DNA of 64,000 bases from JACSRF01 sp964504445 (GTDB taxonomy: Bacteria > Chloroflexota > Anaerolineae > Promineifilales > Promineifilaceae), in the NCBI GenBank assembly GCA_964504445.1, contig CAZDEO010000003.1:1-64000 (forward strand). Reading direction: 5' to 3'. The position numbers and the translations under genes are program-made. The notes beneath the pieces were generated by a model. It saw only the letters and a list, made by a program, of their open reading frames with translations. It did no database searches and was not told the DNA's origin. Shown one piece after another: positions 27,060-35,599 of the stretch. How positions within the stretch are numbered: position 1 is the first letter of the stretch; the number at the start of each line of letters is the position of its first letter.

Positions 27060-27467
27060 ATGGCTTATTCCATTTTGGTCGTTGATGATGAGCGTGTTGT
27101 TCGCCGTGTTTTGTCAATCATGTTGACTCAGGCTGGTTGGCACGTCGATCAGGCTGCTGATGGATTTGAAGCGATTCTTATGGTTCAAACAAAACAACCA
27201 GATGTGGTTGTTTTAGATATTATGATGCCCCAAATGGATGGATATGAAGTATTACAGGTGCTGCGGAATGAGCCTGAGACTGCTGAGTTGCCTGTGGTCA
27301 TTCTTAGCGCCAAAATGGACGATACGGCTATTAAGAAGGGGCTAGATTTGGGGGCTAATCGCTATTTGGTCAAGCCGGTTCGACAGCATATTTTGGTACA
27401 AACCATTGAGGAAGTTTTGACGGGGAGGGATTCAGACGGAAAAAGGGAGCCGTTTCCTGATTTATAG
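27060..27467 (+). CDS. stand-alone response-regulator receiver protein
   Basis: 135 residues from the ATG at 27060, with GAGG 8 bases upstream; a GTG at 26994 would add a leader without a ribosome site. A single CheY-like domain has the acidic pair VVDDE, phosphoacceptor Asp53 (VVLDIMMPQMDG), Ser in ILSAK and Lys in LVKPV. No output domain is present, so it acts by protein contact or as a phosphorelay intermediate. Base composition is more AT-rich than its neighbours. The stop codon overlaps the end of convergent priA by 6 bases. Confidence 0.9.
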   Translation: MAYSILVVDDERVVRRVLSIMLTQAGWHVDQAADGFEAILMVQTKQPDVVVLDIMMPQMDGYEVLQVLRNEPETAELPVVILSAKMDDTAIKKGLDLGANRYLVKPVRQHILVQTIEEVLTGRDSDGKREPFPDL

Positions 27468-30257
27468 TAAACTCACAGGGTCAATATCCACAATCCAGCG
27501 AGGGGGGATGGGGAAGTCTTGCAGCAAGCGCACGGGGTTGGGGGAACGAATGACGATTTGCCAGCGGTAACGGCCGTCTATTCGGTTAAAAAATGGCGGC
27601 ACAGGCCCCAAAATTTCCGTCGCACTCAGCGCTAATTCGCGCACGTGGAGCCTGAGGCCCTTTGCCAACTTTTCCGCCTCTTGGTGCCCGCGAGCATCCA
27701 CCGGGTCTACCCACACCAGCTTGGCCATTTGCCGGAAGGGGGGGAGCATGTGCTGTGTGCGGAAGCGAATCTCCTCCAGGTAAAAGCTAGCAAAGTCATG
27801 GTCGGCCGCCGCCCGGATGGCGTAATGCTCTGGTTTGTAGGTTTGAATGACCACCCGTCCCCCGCGCAAACCGCGCCCGGCCCGGCCCGCTACCTGGGCC
27901 AGAATTTGAAATGCGCGCTCCCCGGTGCGGTAGTCAGGCAATCCTAGAGACACGTCGGCCGAAATGACGCCCACCAGGGTCACTAGAGGCAAATCCAGCC
28001 CCTTGGCAATCATTTGCGTGCCCACCAGAATATCTGACTCTTGGTTGATAAAGTTGGCCAGCAGCGTTTCGTGAGTATTGCGCCCGGCGGTGGTGTCCCG
28101 GTCCCAGCGGGTAATGCGCGCTTGGGGCCAGCGCTGCTGCACGCGGGCTTCTACCTCTTCGGTGCCTAAGCCAAAATATTTGATGCGTTTGCTGCCGCAC
28201 ACAGGGCATTCGCTGTGGGGCGGCTCGCGGCGGCCGCAGTAATGGCACACCAGCATCATGCGTGGGCGATGGTAGGTCAGGGGCATGTCGCAGCGTGAGC
28301 ATTGCAGCACATGGCCACAGTCGCGGCACATGATGAAGGTGGCGGTGCCGCGCCGGTTGAGAAACAAAATCGCCTGCTCGTTCCGGTCTAGCGTTTCGGT
28401 GATGGCCTGCTCCAAAGCGCGGCTGAAGATGGAACGGTTGCCGGCGCGCAGCTCCTGGCGCAGGTCCACAACCTGGATGGGAGGCAGAGGGATGGTGAGG
28501 GCGTCGTCGGGGTCGCTGCCCTGACGATGGTATTGACTGGCTATCTTCAGCCGTTGGGCCTGGCTTTCAATGCGCTGGCGATGCCCCATGACGCGCTTGG
28601 GTAGCTCTAGCAGGTGGTAACGGCCGCCCCGGGCCTGGTGGTAAGTTACCACGTCGGGGGTGGCGGACCCCATGATAACGGTGGCGCCCACAATTTCTGC
28701 CAGGGCTACGGCCGTTTCCCGCGCATGGTAGTAAGGCGGTGGCACTGGCGGCGACTGCTTGTAGCTGGGGTCGTGCTCTTCGTCTAGCACAATGACGCCC
28801 AGATTTTCTAAGGGGGTGAACAGGGCGCTGCGTGGCCCTACCACAATATCGAACAAACCCTGCCGGGCGCGGCGCCAGGTGTCGTAGCGCTCGCCGTCGC
28901 TGAGGCGGCTGTGCAGCACGGCTACGCGACCCGGAAAGCGGGCGGCAAAGCGGCGTACCGTTTGGGGGGTCAGGGCGATTTCTGGTACCAGGACGACGGC
29001 CGTTTGTCCCCGCTGCAAGGCAAAATCAATGGCCCGCATGTAGATTTCCGTTTTGCCGCTGCCCGTTACGCCATGAAGCAGAAAAGGAGCAGGGGGACTG
29101 GGGAGTAGTGGCGCATCCGCTTCATTTCTTTGCTCCTCTACTTCAATCATGGCGACCTTAACCCGCCCCCAAACGCGAGCCTGGTCTATGGTGAGGGTGG
29201 GGGCCGTGGCGGGCATGAAGTCCCGGTCAGCCAGAGGGTCGCGCCACACCTCTTCCGCGCCCAGGCGGATGAGGTCGAGCTTGACCAGGCGGCGCAAATG
29301 GCTGATGGTTGCGCCTGTTTGCGCGTAGATGTCACTGAGCGATAGGGGTTGGGCTGCCTGGGCCAGAAGGGTAAGAATGGCGTGGTACTTGTTTGCGCCG
29401 CGCAGTTCCAGGGCATGGGCAAAGGCATCTTGCGGGGAAATGGCAAGGCTGACGGTTTGAGCACCTGGTGGGGATGTTTCTGAATCCTGAAAGCCGAAAT
29501 CGGAAATTGAAATGAGGCCAGCTTCTTGCAGAGCGATCAGGTGACTTTCGTCGGTGCCAGTGGCGGAGAGCACGGCCGTTTTCTGCGGCAGCGGGTCATC
29601 CAGGTCGGCCAGGTGCAGCAGCAGGTCGGCTTGCTTGTTGGCGCGCCCCAGGGTCAGCAGCCCGGCGCGGACGCGGGTAGGTCTGGCTATGAGTTCAGCG
29701 GTGCGCACTTTTTTGGGGCGGATGCGGGGCGGGTCGAGAATGGTAGCTTTGCGCAAAATTTGGCGATTGGCGAGTTGAATAACGGCCGTTTTCCACTCGG
29801 TTTTGGGCAGTGCCCGCTGAATCTGGCTGCCGCGCAGGTGGCCTTTTTTGCGTAGTAAGTTTATTAATCGCTCTTGTAGGGGGGTTAAACGGCCGTTGCC
29901 ATCCCAGTGAGGGTTAATGTCTACAGTCATGTCAGCCCAGCGCGTCAGCCCGGGGGGCAGCATTAGCCGCAGGCAGTTGTTGAGCGGCGAAAGGTACTGC
30001 TGGCTCATCCACTGGGCCAACGCGATTTGCCACGGTTGTACCACTGGCTCGGGGTCAATGAGGGCGATGATGGGCTTGGTTTCTTCAACTGGGGCAGCGG
30101 GGCTGAAAGCGACGATGATGCCCTGGGCCAGGCGGCGACCAAACTCCACTTCCACCAGGTGACCGACGCGCAGGGTGTCTTGCAGATCGCCGGGCACAGT
30201 GTAGTGAAAGGTGCTTTCCAGGGGTGCCTCGATGTTGATGACTAATTCTGCAAACAT
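27462..30257 (-). CDS. priA: primosomal replication-restart helicase PriA
   Basis: 931 residues from the ATG at 30257 (MFAELVINIEAPLESTFHYTVP), the usual start for the 3'-DNA-binding domain. This 3'-5' DNA helicase reloads the replisome at stalled forks. Seen in order are a winged-helix region, Walker A GVTGSGKTEIYMRAI, the DEEHDPSYKQ Walker B, GSATPD, and the zinc module with eight Cys (CRDCGHVLQC, CDMPLTYHR, CHYCG, CPVCGSKRIKYFGLGTEEVE). Helicase motifs V-VI follow (ILVGTQMIAKGLDLP, QVAGRAGRG). It is longer than the E. coli protein (732 residues) because of an extended middle region. The -10 box ends six bases before the ATG and there is no Shine-Dalgarno sequence, so the mRNA is probably leaderless. 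Confidence 0.95.
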   Translation of the reverse strand: MFAELVINIEAPLESTFHYTVPGDLQDTLRVGHLVEVEFGRRLAQGIIVAFSPAAPVEETKPIIALIDPEPVVQPWQIALAQWMSQQYLSPLNNCLRLMLPPGLTRWADMTVDINPHWDGNGRLTPLQERLINLLRKKGHLRGSQIQRALPKTEWKTAVIQLANRQILRKATILDPPRIRPKKVRTAELIARPTRVRAGLLTLGRANKQADLLLHLADLDDPLPQKTAVLSATGTDESHLIALQEAGLISISDFGFQDSETSPPGAQTVSLAISPQDAFAHALELRGANKYHAILTLLAQAAQPLSLSDIYAQTGATISHLRRLVKLDLIRLGAEEVWRDPLADRDFMPATAPTLTIDQARVWGRVKVAMIEVEEQRNEADAPLLPSPPAPFLLHGVTGSGKTEIYMRAIDFALQRGQTAVVLVPEIALTPQTVRRFAARFPGRVAVLHSRLSDGERYDTWRRARQGLFDIVVGPRSALFTPLENLGVIVLDEEHDPSYKQSPPVPPPYYHARETAVALAEIVGATVIMGSATPDVVTYHQARGGRYHLLELPKRVMGHRQRIESQAQRLKIASQYHRQGSDPDDALTIPLPPIQVVDLRQELRAGNRSIFSRALEQAITETLDRNEQAILFLNRRGTATFIMCRDCGHVLQCSRCDMPLTYHRPRMMLVCHYCGRREPPHSECPVCGSKRIKYFGLGTEEVEARVQQRWPQARITRWDRDTTAGRNTHETLLANFINQESDILVGTQMIAKGLDLPLVTLVGVISADVSLGLPDYRTGERAFQILAQVAGRAGRGLRGGRVVIQTYKPEHYAIRAAADHDFASFYLEEIRFRTQHMLPPFRQMAKLVWVDPVDARGHQEAEKLAKGLRLHVRELALSATEILGPVPPFFNRIDGRYRWQIVIRSPNPVRLLQDFPIPPRWIVDIDPVSLL

Positions 30258-30263
30258 ACTGCC

Positions 30264-30292
30264 ATTGTAGCGTGTGTGGGGCAAAGCGTGAA
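30264..30292 (-). promoter_or_regulatory. priA promoter giving a leaderless mRNA
   Basis: On the minus strand, TTCACG (30292-30287), 17-bp spacer, TACAAT (30269-30264), then six bases to the ATG at 30257. The transcription start would fall on or next to the start codon. The -35 is embedded in CGTGAA-type repeats (30286-30299). Confidence 0.55.
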
Positions 30293-30361
30293 GCGTGAAA
30301 TGGCGCTATTGCCAATCATTGAGAAAGGAGCCAGGGTTCTTCCCGTGGAGGTTGGTAATAC

Positions 30362-30390
30362 TTGTCAGAATGTGCAGAGCAGATTACAAA
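30362..30390 (+). promoter_or_regulatory. candidate promoter of the membrane-protein gene at 30429
   Basis: TTGTCA (30362-30367), 17-bp spacer, TACAAA (30385-30390); leader of about 32 bases to the ATG. Moderate match to the sigma70 consensus. Confidence 0.45.
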
Positions 30391-30428
30391 TAGGGGGAGC
30401 TTTCATCTGGCCCCTGAGCGCAAACACG

Positions 30429-31154
30429 ATGAATCTGACCGAGCAACTGCCCATTACCCTTTATGCTGACCAGGAGCACAACAAGCTGCGTTTGGTGGTG
30501 TTGTTGGTCATGCCTGTGGCTGTGGGGCTGAGTTACTGGCTGGGGATTCGCCTGATTGAATTTGTAGGCGGCATTCTAGCGGAATATGCGGTGTTTTTGT
30601 CCTGTTTGTGGGCGCTGCCGGTAGGATTGGGGTTGGTGTATCTTTTTGAAGGCTGGCTGAAGCGAAGATGGCCCAGCGGCGACCAGGTGATTCTTGCACA
30701 AGATGGGTTAATTGCCCAAACGTGCGATGGTGGGCAGATTAGCTTGAGGCCGGGGCCGGAAACGGCCGTCACCAACTGGTATTTTCGCCTGGATGGCTAC
30801 CCCCGCGTGGGCAACGAACGCCGGGCAAACAAGCAATGGTACTGCCTGGCCAGCCAGCTTCAACAGGAAGAGGGACGCGTTGTAGTGTATGCGTTTTTGT
30901 CACCACGGGAAACAGCCGTGTATACGGCGGATGATGCCCCTTTTGACTTTTATCTGATCAGGCCGGCAATTTTGTTTGACCGCAAGTTGGGTGGATCCCG
31001 CCTGGCTCCTCGACCTACATTGCCCCCGGACCTGCTGCGCGGCAAGGACGGCCGTTTCTGGCTGGCCGAAAGTCATCGCTGGACTGAGGGCTTAGAATTA
31101 ACCGCAAAAGACTTTCAACTTTACATGGATTACATTCATACGATGACGAATTAG
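30429..31154 (+). CDS. membrane protein of unknown function
   Basis: 241 residues from the ATG at 30429; upstream in-frame starts lie before the likely promoter. Two hydrophobic helices, about residues 18-40 (LRLVVLLVMPVAVGLSYWLG) and 48-75, are separated by a short turn. The C-terminal ~165 residues are soluble, with alternating strands (GDQVILAQDGLIAQT, ISLRPGPETAVTNWYFRLDGYPR), resembling a small beta domain like the PH-like modules of membrane proteins. I do not recognise the family. No clear Shine-Dalgarno sequence. It stands between divergent priA and the acyl-CoA dehydrogenase gene 43 bases downstream, perhaps in one transcript with the latter. Confidence 0.7.
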   Translation: MNLTEQLPITLYADQEHNKLRLVVLLVMPVAVGLSYWLGIRLIEFVGGILAEYAVFLSCLWALPVGLGLVYLFEGWLKRRWPSGDQVILAQDGLIAQTCDGGQISLRPGPETAVTNWYFRLDGYPRVGNERRANKQWYCLASQLQQEEGRVVVYAFLSPRETAVYTADDAPFDFYLIRPAILFDRKLGGSRLAPRPTLPPDLLRGKDGRFWLAESHRWTEGLELTAKDFQLYMDYIHTMTN

Positions 31155-31197
31155 ACGAATTAAAACACTTTCCCAATCATAAAATGGAGGATTTCCC

Positions 31198-32361
31198 ATG
31201 TTTGACTTTATCACCGAAGAACACCGCGAAATACAGCAGTTAGCCCGCGAATTTGCCCAAAAATCCATCGCCCCCATTGCCGAACACTTCGACGAAACGG
31301 GCGACTTTCCCATCGACACCGTACGCCAGATGGGCGAAATGGGTTTTATGGGCATTGAAGTGCCTGAAGAATATGGCGGCGTGGGCATGGATACCCTGGC
31401 TTACGCCCTGGCCCTCACCGAAATTTGCAAAGTAGACGCTAGCCACGGCACCATCATGTCCGTCAACAACTCCCTCTTTTGCCACGGCATCTTAAAATTT
31501 GGCACCGAAGCACAAAAGAGAAAATATGTCACCGACGTGGCGACGGGCAAAGCCATTGGCGCTTACAGCCTGACGGAGCCGATGAGCGGCAGCGACGCCG
31601 GCACCATGGCCAGCCGCGCCGTTCTCAACGAAGAGGGAACCCATTACGTCATCAACGGCACCAAGTCTTGGGTCACGTCGGCCCCCTATGCTGACTACAT
31701 TGTGCTGTTTACCATGACTGCGCCGGAGCAAAAACACAAAGGCGTGACTGCTTTTATCGTGGAGACGGACAAGCCAGGCTTTAAGCGGGGCAAAAAGGAG
31801 CCGAAGTTGGGCATTCGCGCCAGCGCCACCAGCGAGATTTTCTTTGAGGATTACCTTTGCCCGGTGGAAAATCGGTTGGGTGCTGAAGGCGAAGGCTTCA
31901 AAATTGCCATGACGGTGCTGGATGCGGGGCGCATCGGCATCGCTTCTCAGGCGTTGGGCATTGCCGAGGCATCTTTAGAAGCCAGCGTGAAATATGCCCA
32001 AGAGCGCGAAGCCTTTGGGCAAAAAATCGGCCAGTTCCAGATGATTCAGCAAAAATTGGCGGATATGAAGTGCCGGGTAGATGCCAGTCGCTTGCTGATT
32101 TATCAGGCTTGTCTGGCGAAACAACAGGCTGCGCAGAATGGCGGACGCTACTCTTTGGAGGCCAGCATGGCCAAGCTGTTTGCAAGCGAAACGGCCAACT
32201 TCTGCGCCAAAGAGGCGATCCAGATTCACGGCGGCATGGGGTACAGCAAAGAGATGCCGATTGAGCGATATTTTCGGGATGCCAAGATTACGGAAATTTA
32301 CGAAGGCACCAGTGAAATTCAGCGCATGGTCATTGCGCGGAGCCTGACGGGCTTGCGGTAA
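31198..32361 (+). CDS. short-chain acyl-CoA dehydrogenase
   Basis: 387 residues, the normal length. This flavoenzyme makes the trans-2 double bond in acyl-CoA, passing electrons to ETF. Visible are the helical N-domain ending EEYGGVGMDTLAYA, the FAD-contact strand AYSLTEPMSGSDAGTM, NGTKSWVTSAPYADY, the linker LGIRASATSEIFFEDYLCP and the C-terminal helices with the catalytic base in EIYEGTSEIQRMVIARSL (Glu of Tyr-Glu-Gly), the position used by butyryl-CoA dehydrogenases. GGAGG lies 8 bases before the ATG. Followed by a strong terminator at 32395-32427. Branched-chain acyl-CoA could be the substrate instead of a short straight chain. Confidence 0.92.
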   Translation: MFDFITEEHREIQQLAREFAQKSIAPIAEHFDETGDFPIDTVRQMGEMGFMGIEVPEEYGGVGMDTLAYALALTEICKVDASHGTIMSVNNSLFCHGILKFGTEAQKRKYVTDVATGKAIGAYSLTEPMSGSDAGTMASRAVLNEEGTHYVINGTKSWVTSAPYADYIVLFTMTAPEQKHKGVTAFIVETDKPGFKRGKKEPKLGIRASATSEIFFEDYLCPVENRLGAEGEGFKIAMTVLDAGRIGIASQALGIAEASLEASVKYAQEREAFGQKIGQFQMIQQKLADMKCRVDASRLLIYQACLAKQQAAQNGGRYSLEASMAKLFASETANFCAKEAIQIHGGMGYSKEMPIERYFRDAKITEIYEGTSEIQRMVIARSLTGLR

Positions 32362-32394
32362 TTGGAGATTTGAGATTGATAATTGGAGACTGAG

Positions 32395-32427
32395 ACCCTC
32401 AGGGCTAATGTCCTGAGGGTTTTTTTG
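32395..32427 (+). terminator. rho-independent terminator of the acyl-CoA dehydrogenase gene
   Basis: Perfect 9-bp stem ACCCTCAGG (32395-32403) / CCTGAGGGT (32412-32420), 8-nt loop, followed by eight T. It ends two bases before the stop of convergent yggT. Confidence 0.92.
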
Positions 32428-32428
32428 C

Positions 32429-32695
32429 TTAAATGAGCATGCCGATGATGAGGCGGCGCAGGATGTCCAGGCCGAAGAGGACGATGATGGGGCTGATGTC
32501 CAGGCCGCCCATGGGGGGAATCAGGCGGCGGACAGGTTCCATGATGGGGTCGGTAACCTGAATGATGAAGCGGATGATGGGTCCCCAGGTGGGGTGGTAA
32601 GGGTTGGGGCGTATCCAGGACATGATGACACGGGCAAGAATGAGAAAGGAGAGGATTTGAAAGAGTAGGTTGAGGGTGCTTACCAGGGGGGACAT
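32429..32695 (-). CDS. yggT: YggT-family membrane protein
   Basis: 88 residues with two transmembrane helices (about 3-26 and 64-86) around the conserved loop WIRPNPYHPTWGPIIRFIIQVTDPIMEPVRRLIPPMGGLDISP (in sequence). This family is widespread and is usually found next to yggS and cell-division genes; a role in membrane organisation or osmotic tolerance is suspected but not proven. It follows yggS by 75 bases on the same strand, so the two are likely one operon. Confidence 0.88.
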   Translation of the reverse strand: MSPLVSTLNLLFQILSFLILARVIMSWIRPNPYHPTWGPIIRFIIQVTDPIMEPVRRLIPPMGGLDISPIIVLFGLDILRRLIIGMLI

Positions 32696-32770
32696 GGGTT
32701 TTGGGTTTCCTTTTTGTGGTTGGTTTGGTAGTTGGTTGGTTTTCTGTTTTTGTTTCCTGTTTTTTAGTTA

Positions 32771-33490
32771 TCAGGTTCGTTCGCCAAAGATAGCGCGGCC
32801 AACGCGGATGTGGGTGGCGCCTTCTTCTATTGCCAGTTCAAAGTCGTCGGTCATGCCCATGGAGAGGTGGGGCAAGGAGAGGTGGGGCACGGCCGTTTCC
32901 AGCCAGCAGGCCAGCTCTCGCGTGCGCCGAAAGACGGTGCGAATCTCCTCTTGCGGCGCGTCCCAGGGGGCCATGGTCATTAACCCCACAAGTCGTATAT
33001 GAGGCAGCGCAGCCACCGACTCGACCACTGTGCGCAGCTTCTCTTGCTGCGTTGCATCGTTTTCCCAGCGCGTGGCGGCAAAGCCGGATTTGCTCTCTTC
33101 GCCGGAGGTATTAACTTCCAGGAAAACGGGCAGCGGGTTGGCTGCTTCCGGGCGCTGCTGGCTGAGGCGGTTGGCGATTTTCAGGCGGTCTAGGGCGTGA
33201 AACAGGTCGGCGTGTTCGGCAGCGACGGCCGTTTTGCGGCTTTGTAATGTGCCAATGAGGTGCCAGGTGATGTCGGCAGGGGAGATTGACGGCCGTTTCT
33301 CAGCCAGTTCCTCCACCCGATTTTCGCCAAAGTGGCGCATGCCCACCTCGTAAGCGGCCATAATCGTTTCGACCGGCCAGGTTTTGGTCACCGCCACCAG
33401 AGTTATGTCCGCCGGGTTGCGCCCGGCGCGCTGCGCGGCTTGCACGATGCGTTCTCGTACGTCAACATACCGTTCAACAAGACTATCCAT
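32771..33490 (-). CDS. yggS: YggS/PLPBP pyridoxal-phosphate homeostasis protein
   Basis: 239 residues, an alanine-racemase-like TIM barrel without the second domain. The PLP Lys lies in LVAVTKTWP (residue ~35); also seen are GMRHFGENRVEE, WHLIGTLQSRK, FLEVNTSGEESKSGF, LVGLMTMAPWD and the C-terminal LSMGMTDDFELAIEEGATHIRVGRAIFG. It binds PLP and buffers vitamin B6 and amino-acid pools; no enzymatic activity is established for the family. The start has no Shine-Dalgarno sequence, and a strong promoter ends six bases before the ATG, so its mRNA is probably leaderless. Confidence 0.93.
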   Translation of the reverse strand: MDSLVERYVDVRERIVQAAQRAGRNPADITLVAVTKTWPVETIMAAYEVGMRHFGENRVEELAEKRPSISPADITWHLIGTLQSRKTAVAAEHADLFHALDRLKIANRLSQQRPEAANPLPVFLEVNTSGEESKSGFAATRWENDATQQEKLRTVVESVAALPHIRLVGLMTMAPWDAPQEEIRTVFRRTRELACWLETAVPHLSLPHLSMGMTDDFELAIEEGATHIRVGRAIFGERT

Positions 33491-33496
33491 ACAGTA

Positions 33497-33525
33497 ATTA
33501 TATGGGCCATGTGTTCAGGTGTCAG
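33497..33525 (-). promoter_or_regulatory. yggS promoter giving a leaderless mRNA
   Basis: On the minus strand CTGACA (33525-33520), 17-bp spacer, perfect TATAAT (33502-33497), then six bases (TACTGT) to the ATG at 33490. The predicted transcription start coincides with the start codon. Confidence 0.75.
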
Positions 33526-33585
33526 GTGTTTGCATGGTCTGCTCAGGGGACGCTAAACGAGGAGGAAGTTACGAGTTACAAGTTG

Positions 33586-33638
33586 CAAGTTACAGGTTAC
33601 AAGTTACAAATTTCATGTAACCTGTAACCTGTAACCTG
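33586..33638. repeat. intergenic hairpin of GTTACA units between yggS and the sugar dehydrogenase
   Basis: 22-bp arms at 33586-33607 and 33617-33638 pair with two mismatches around a 9-nt loop. Each arm is three copies of a 7-mer (CAGGTTA-like); further degenerate copies extend left to ~33568. The hairpin ends 3 bases past the stop of the minus-strand gene at 33641, where it could act as its terminator. Confidence 0.8.
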
Positions 33639-33640
33639 CT

Positions 33641-34996
33641 CTATTCCCCATACCCAATCTCAAAAATGATACCTGTGGAGTAGTCGGCGACGTAGAGACG
33701 GCCATTGGGGCCGGTAGTCACGTCAATGGGTGAGGCAAAGCCGGTGGCAAAGGTGCTGGCCTGGCCGTCAGGCGTCACCCGCACAATGCGTTCGGCAAAG
33801 GGCAGCGCTGTCCAGAGGGTGAGGAAGAGACTGTTGTAGTAGCCGGGGAACTGCTCCGCCAGGTAGGCGGTGATGCCGGTGGGCACGCTGTGGGGAGGGA
33901 ATTCCACCAGGGGCGGCACAACAGAGACATTTTCGGGAATGCCAAAGCACCAGTCACATTCATAGTAGGGATAGCCATGCTCGCCACCGGGCACGACGGC
34001 GTGCAGTTCTTCGGGCACAATTTCACCGCTGTTAGACACTTCATCACGGCCGTTATCCGTGGCGTACAGCAGCCCATCTCCGCCCCAGGCAATATCATAG
34101 GGATTACGCAGCCCTCGCGCGTACACCTCTACCTCTGTGCCGTCAGGGCTAAAGCGCAAAATAGCCGCTTCAAACGGGTGCAACTCATCTTGTGTGTTGG
34201 TGCCATCCAAAATTTCGCCATGGTCGGCGCGGCCGCCTACGCCCACGTAGCCATAGCCATCAGGCCCAAAGGCGATGCCGTTGGGGGCGTGCATGCCCAG
34301 GTAACAGCAGGGCAGCCCACCAAAAAGCTGCACCGCCTGGCCATTTTCAATGACCAGCACCTGCCCTTCGCCGCCGACGTGCCGGTCCAGCACGCGGCTG
34401 GAAACAAAGAGACGGTCTGTGCCTGGCTGGAAGGCCAGGCCGGTGGGCACAATTAGCCCGTCAAAAAAGAGTTCTTTATTGCCGTTGGCATCCACGGTGT
34501 AGATGCTGCCCTGGCGAAAAGCCACGTACAGCTTGCCATCGGGGCCAAAGGTGAGGCTGGTGGGCTGCAAGCTGGGCCAGTCTGGTTCCACGGCGTTGTT
34601 GGGGAATTGAGCCAGGTAACGGACTGTGAAGCCCGCTGGCGCCTGAATGCGGTTTTCCCAGGCGGTCACGTCGTCAAAGCAGGGGAAGCGATCGCTGCAT
34701 GGGCTTTCTACGTACGCTGGCTGCTCTACGCCGGGGGCGTGGGGGCCAGCGGTGGGGGTGGCAGTGGGCAGGGGTGTTGCTGTGGGAACGGGGGTGGCCG
34801 TGGCGTCGGGTTCAGGGGTGTTCGGAGGCAGCGGGGTGTTGGTGGGCGGCGCGGGCGTCCGCGATGGGAAGGGGGTAGCGGTGGGCGGCTTGGGGGTGCG
34901 CGTGGCGGTGGGGGGCAGGCTTGCGGTTTCTGTGCCACCGCAGCCTGCTAAAAATAAAATGAAGAAAATTATCAACGTGAAGTTTTTGCGTGTCAT
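33641..34996 (-). CDS. lipoprotein sugar dehydrogenase-like beta-propeller (GSDH/sorbosone type)
   Basis: 451 residues. Residues 1-19 are a lipoprotein signal with lipobox LAGC (Cys19). A ~65-residue Pro/Thr linker (PTATRTPKPPTATPFPSRTP and similar) spans the wall, then a six-bladed propeller of the PQQ glucose/sorbosone dehydrogenase family: LTFGPDGKLYVAFR, GLAFQPGTDRLFVSSR, PNGIAFGPDGYGYVGVGG, ILRFSPDGTEVEVYARGLRNPYDIAWGGDGLLYATDNGRDE and PIDVTTGPNGRLYVADY. It would oxidise an aldose or act as a sugar-binding lipoprotein at the outer face. GGGAG precedes the ATG. Cofactor residues cannot be confirmed by eye. Confidence 0.82.
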   Translation of the reverse strand: MTRKNFTLIIFFILFLAGCGGTETASLPPTATRTPKPPTATPFPSRTPAPPTNTPLPPNTPEPDATATPVPTATPLPTATPTAGPHAPGVEQPAYVESPCSDRFPCFDDVTAWENRIQAPAGFTVRYLAQFPNNAVEPDWPSLQPTSLTFGPDGKLYVAFRQGSIYTVDANGNKELFFDGLIVPTGLAFQPGTDRLFVSSRVLDRHVGGEGQVLVIENGQAVQLFGGLPCCYLGMHAPNGIAFGPDGYGYVGVGGRADHGEILDGTNTQDELHPFEAAILRFSPDGTEVEVYARGLRNPYDIAWGGDGLLYATDNGRDEVSNSGEIVPEELHAVVPGGEHGYPYYECDWCFGIPENVSVVPPLVEFPPHSVPTGITAYLAEQFPGYYNSLFLTLWTALPFAERIVRVTPDGQASTFATGFASPIDVTTGPNGRLYVADYSTGIIFEIGYGE

Positions 34997-35071
34997 GATG
35001 CTCCCGAATTTGGGGGGTTCAGTTAGTCAAAATCTGTAAGCCGTATTTCGCAAGCCGATTCCGGAATACGG

Positions 35072-35530
35072 TTAACGGTTTACGGAAGACGCCCCTTTTT
35101 CTAGCAGCAGCGTCACCGGACCGTCGTTGTGAATGTGGACGGCCATGTGCGCGCCAAAAATGCCGGTGGAGACGGGCAATCCTTGCGCCCGAAGCTGCTC
35201 GCAAAAGTAATCTACCAGGGGTTCGGCTATTTCTGGCGGCGCGGCGTGGGTGAAGGACGGCCGTTTCCCTTTGCGCGCATCCCCATACAGCGTAAATTGA
35301 GACACCACCAGCACGCTGCCGCCTACGTCCAGCAGAGAAAGGTTCATTTTTCCGGCTTCGTCCTCAAAGACCCGCAGCCCGGCTACTTTGTTGGCCAGCC
35401 AGTCCGCTTCAGCCGGGGTGTCTGTGTGGGTGATGCCCAGCAGCACTACAAAGCCACGGCCAATTTCGCCTATGGTACGGCCGTCTACTGCCACGCTACC
35501 TGCGCTTACCCGCTGAATTAATGCTTTCAT
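35072..35530 (-). CDS. dtd: D-aminoacyl-tRNA deacylase
   Basis: 152 residues from the ATG at 35530 (MKALIQRVSAGSVAVDG), the normal start and length (~145-150); the open frame extends to 35578 only through a hairpin repeat. It hydrolyses D-amino acids (and glycine) from mischarged tRNA. The catalytic SQFTLYGD motif (residues ~80-87) and the cross-subunit GP motif (NDGPVTLLLE near 137) are present. There is no Shine-Dalgarno sequence; a perfect 17-bp hairpin lies 15 bases upstream of the ATG. It follows the nucleotidyltransferase gene on the same strand. Confidence 0.93.
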   Translation of the reverse strand: MKALIQRVSAGSVAVDGRTIGEIGRGFVVLLGITHTDTPAEADWLANKVAGLRVFEDEAGKMNLSLLDVGGSVLVVSQFTLYGDARKGKRPSFTHAAPPEIAEPLVDYFCEQLRAQGLPVSTGIFGAHMAVHIHNDGPVTLLLEKGASSVNR

Positions 35531-35544
35531 CAATGTGGAATGGT

Positions 35545-35587
35545 GAATGCTGAATGATGAACGGAGGGTATTCATCATTCAGCATTC
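35545..35587. repeat. perfect 17-bp hairpin between rmlA-like gene and dtd
   Basis: Arms GAATGCTGAATGATGAA (35545-35561) and TTCATCATTCAGCATTC (35571-35587) pair perfectly around a 9-nt loop. The arm is a run of GAATG(A/C)T units. It lies 13 bases after the stop of the upstream gene and immediately before dtd, so it may terminate, process or attenuate. Confidence 0.85.
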
Positions 35588-35599
35588 CTAATTTATGTT

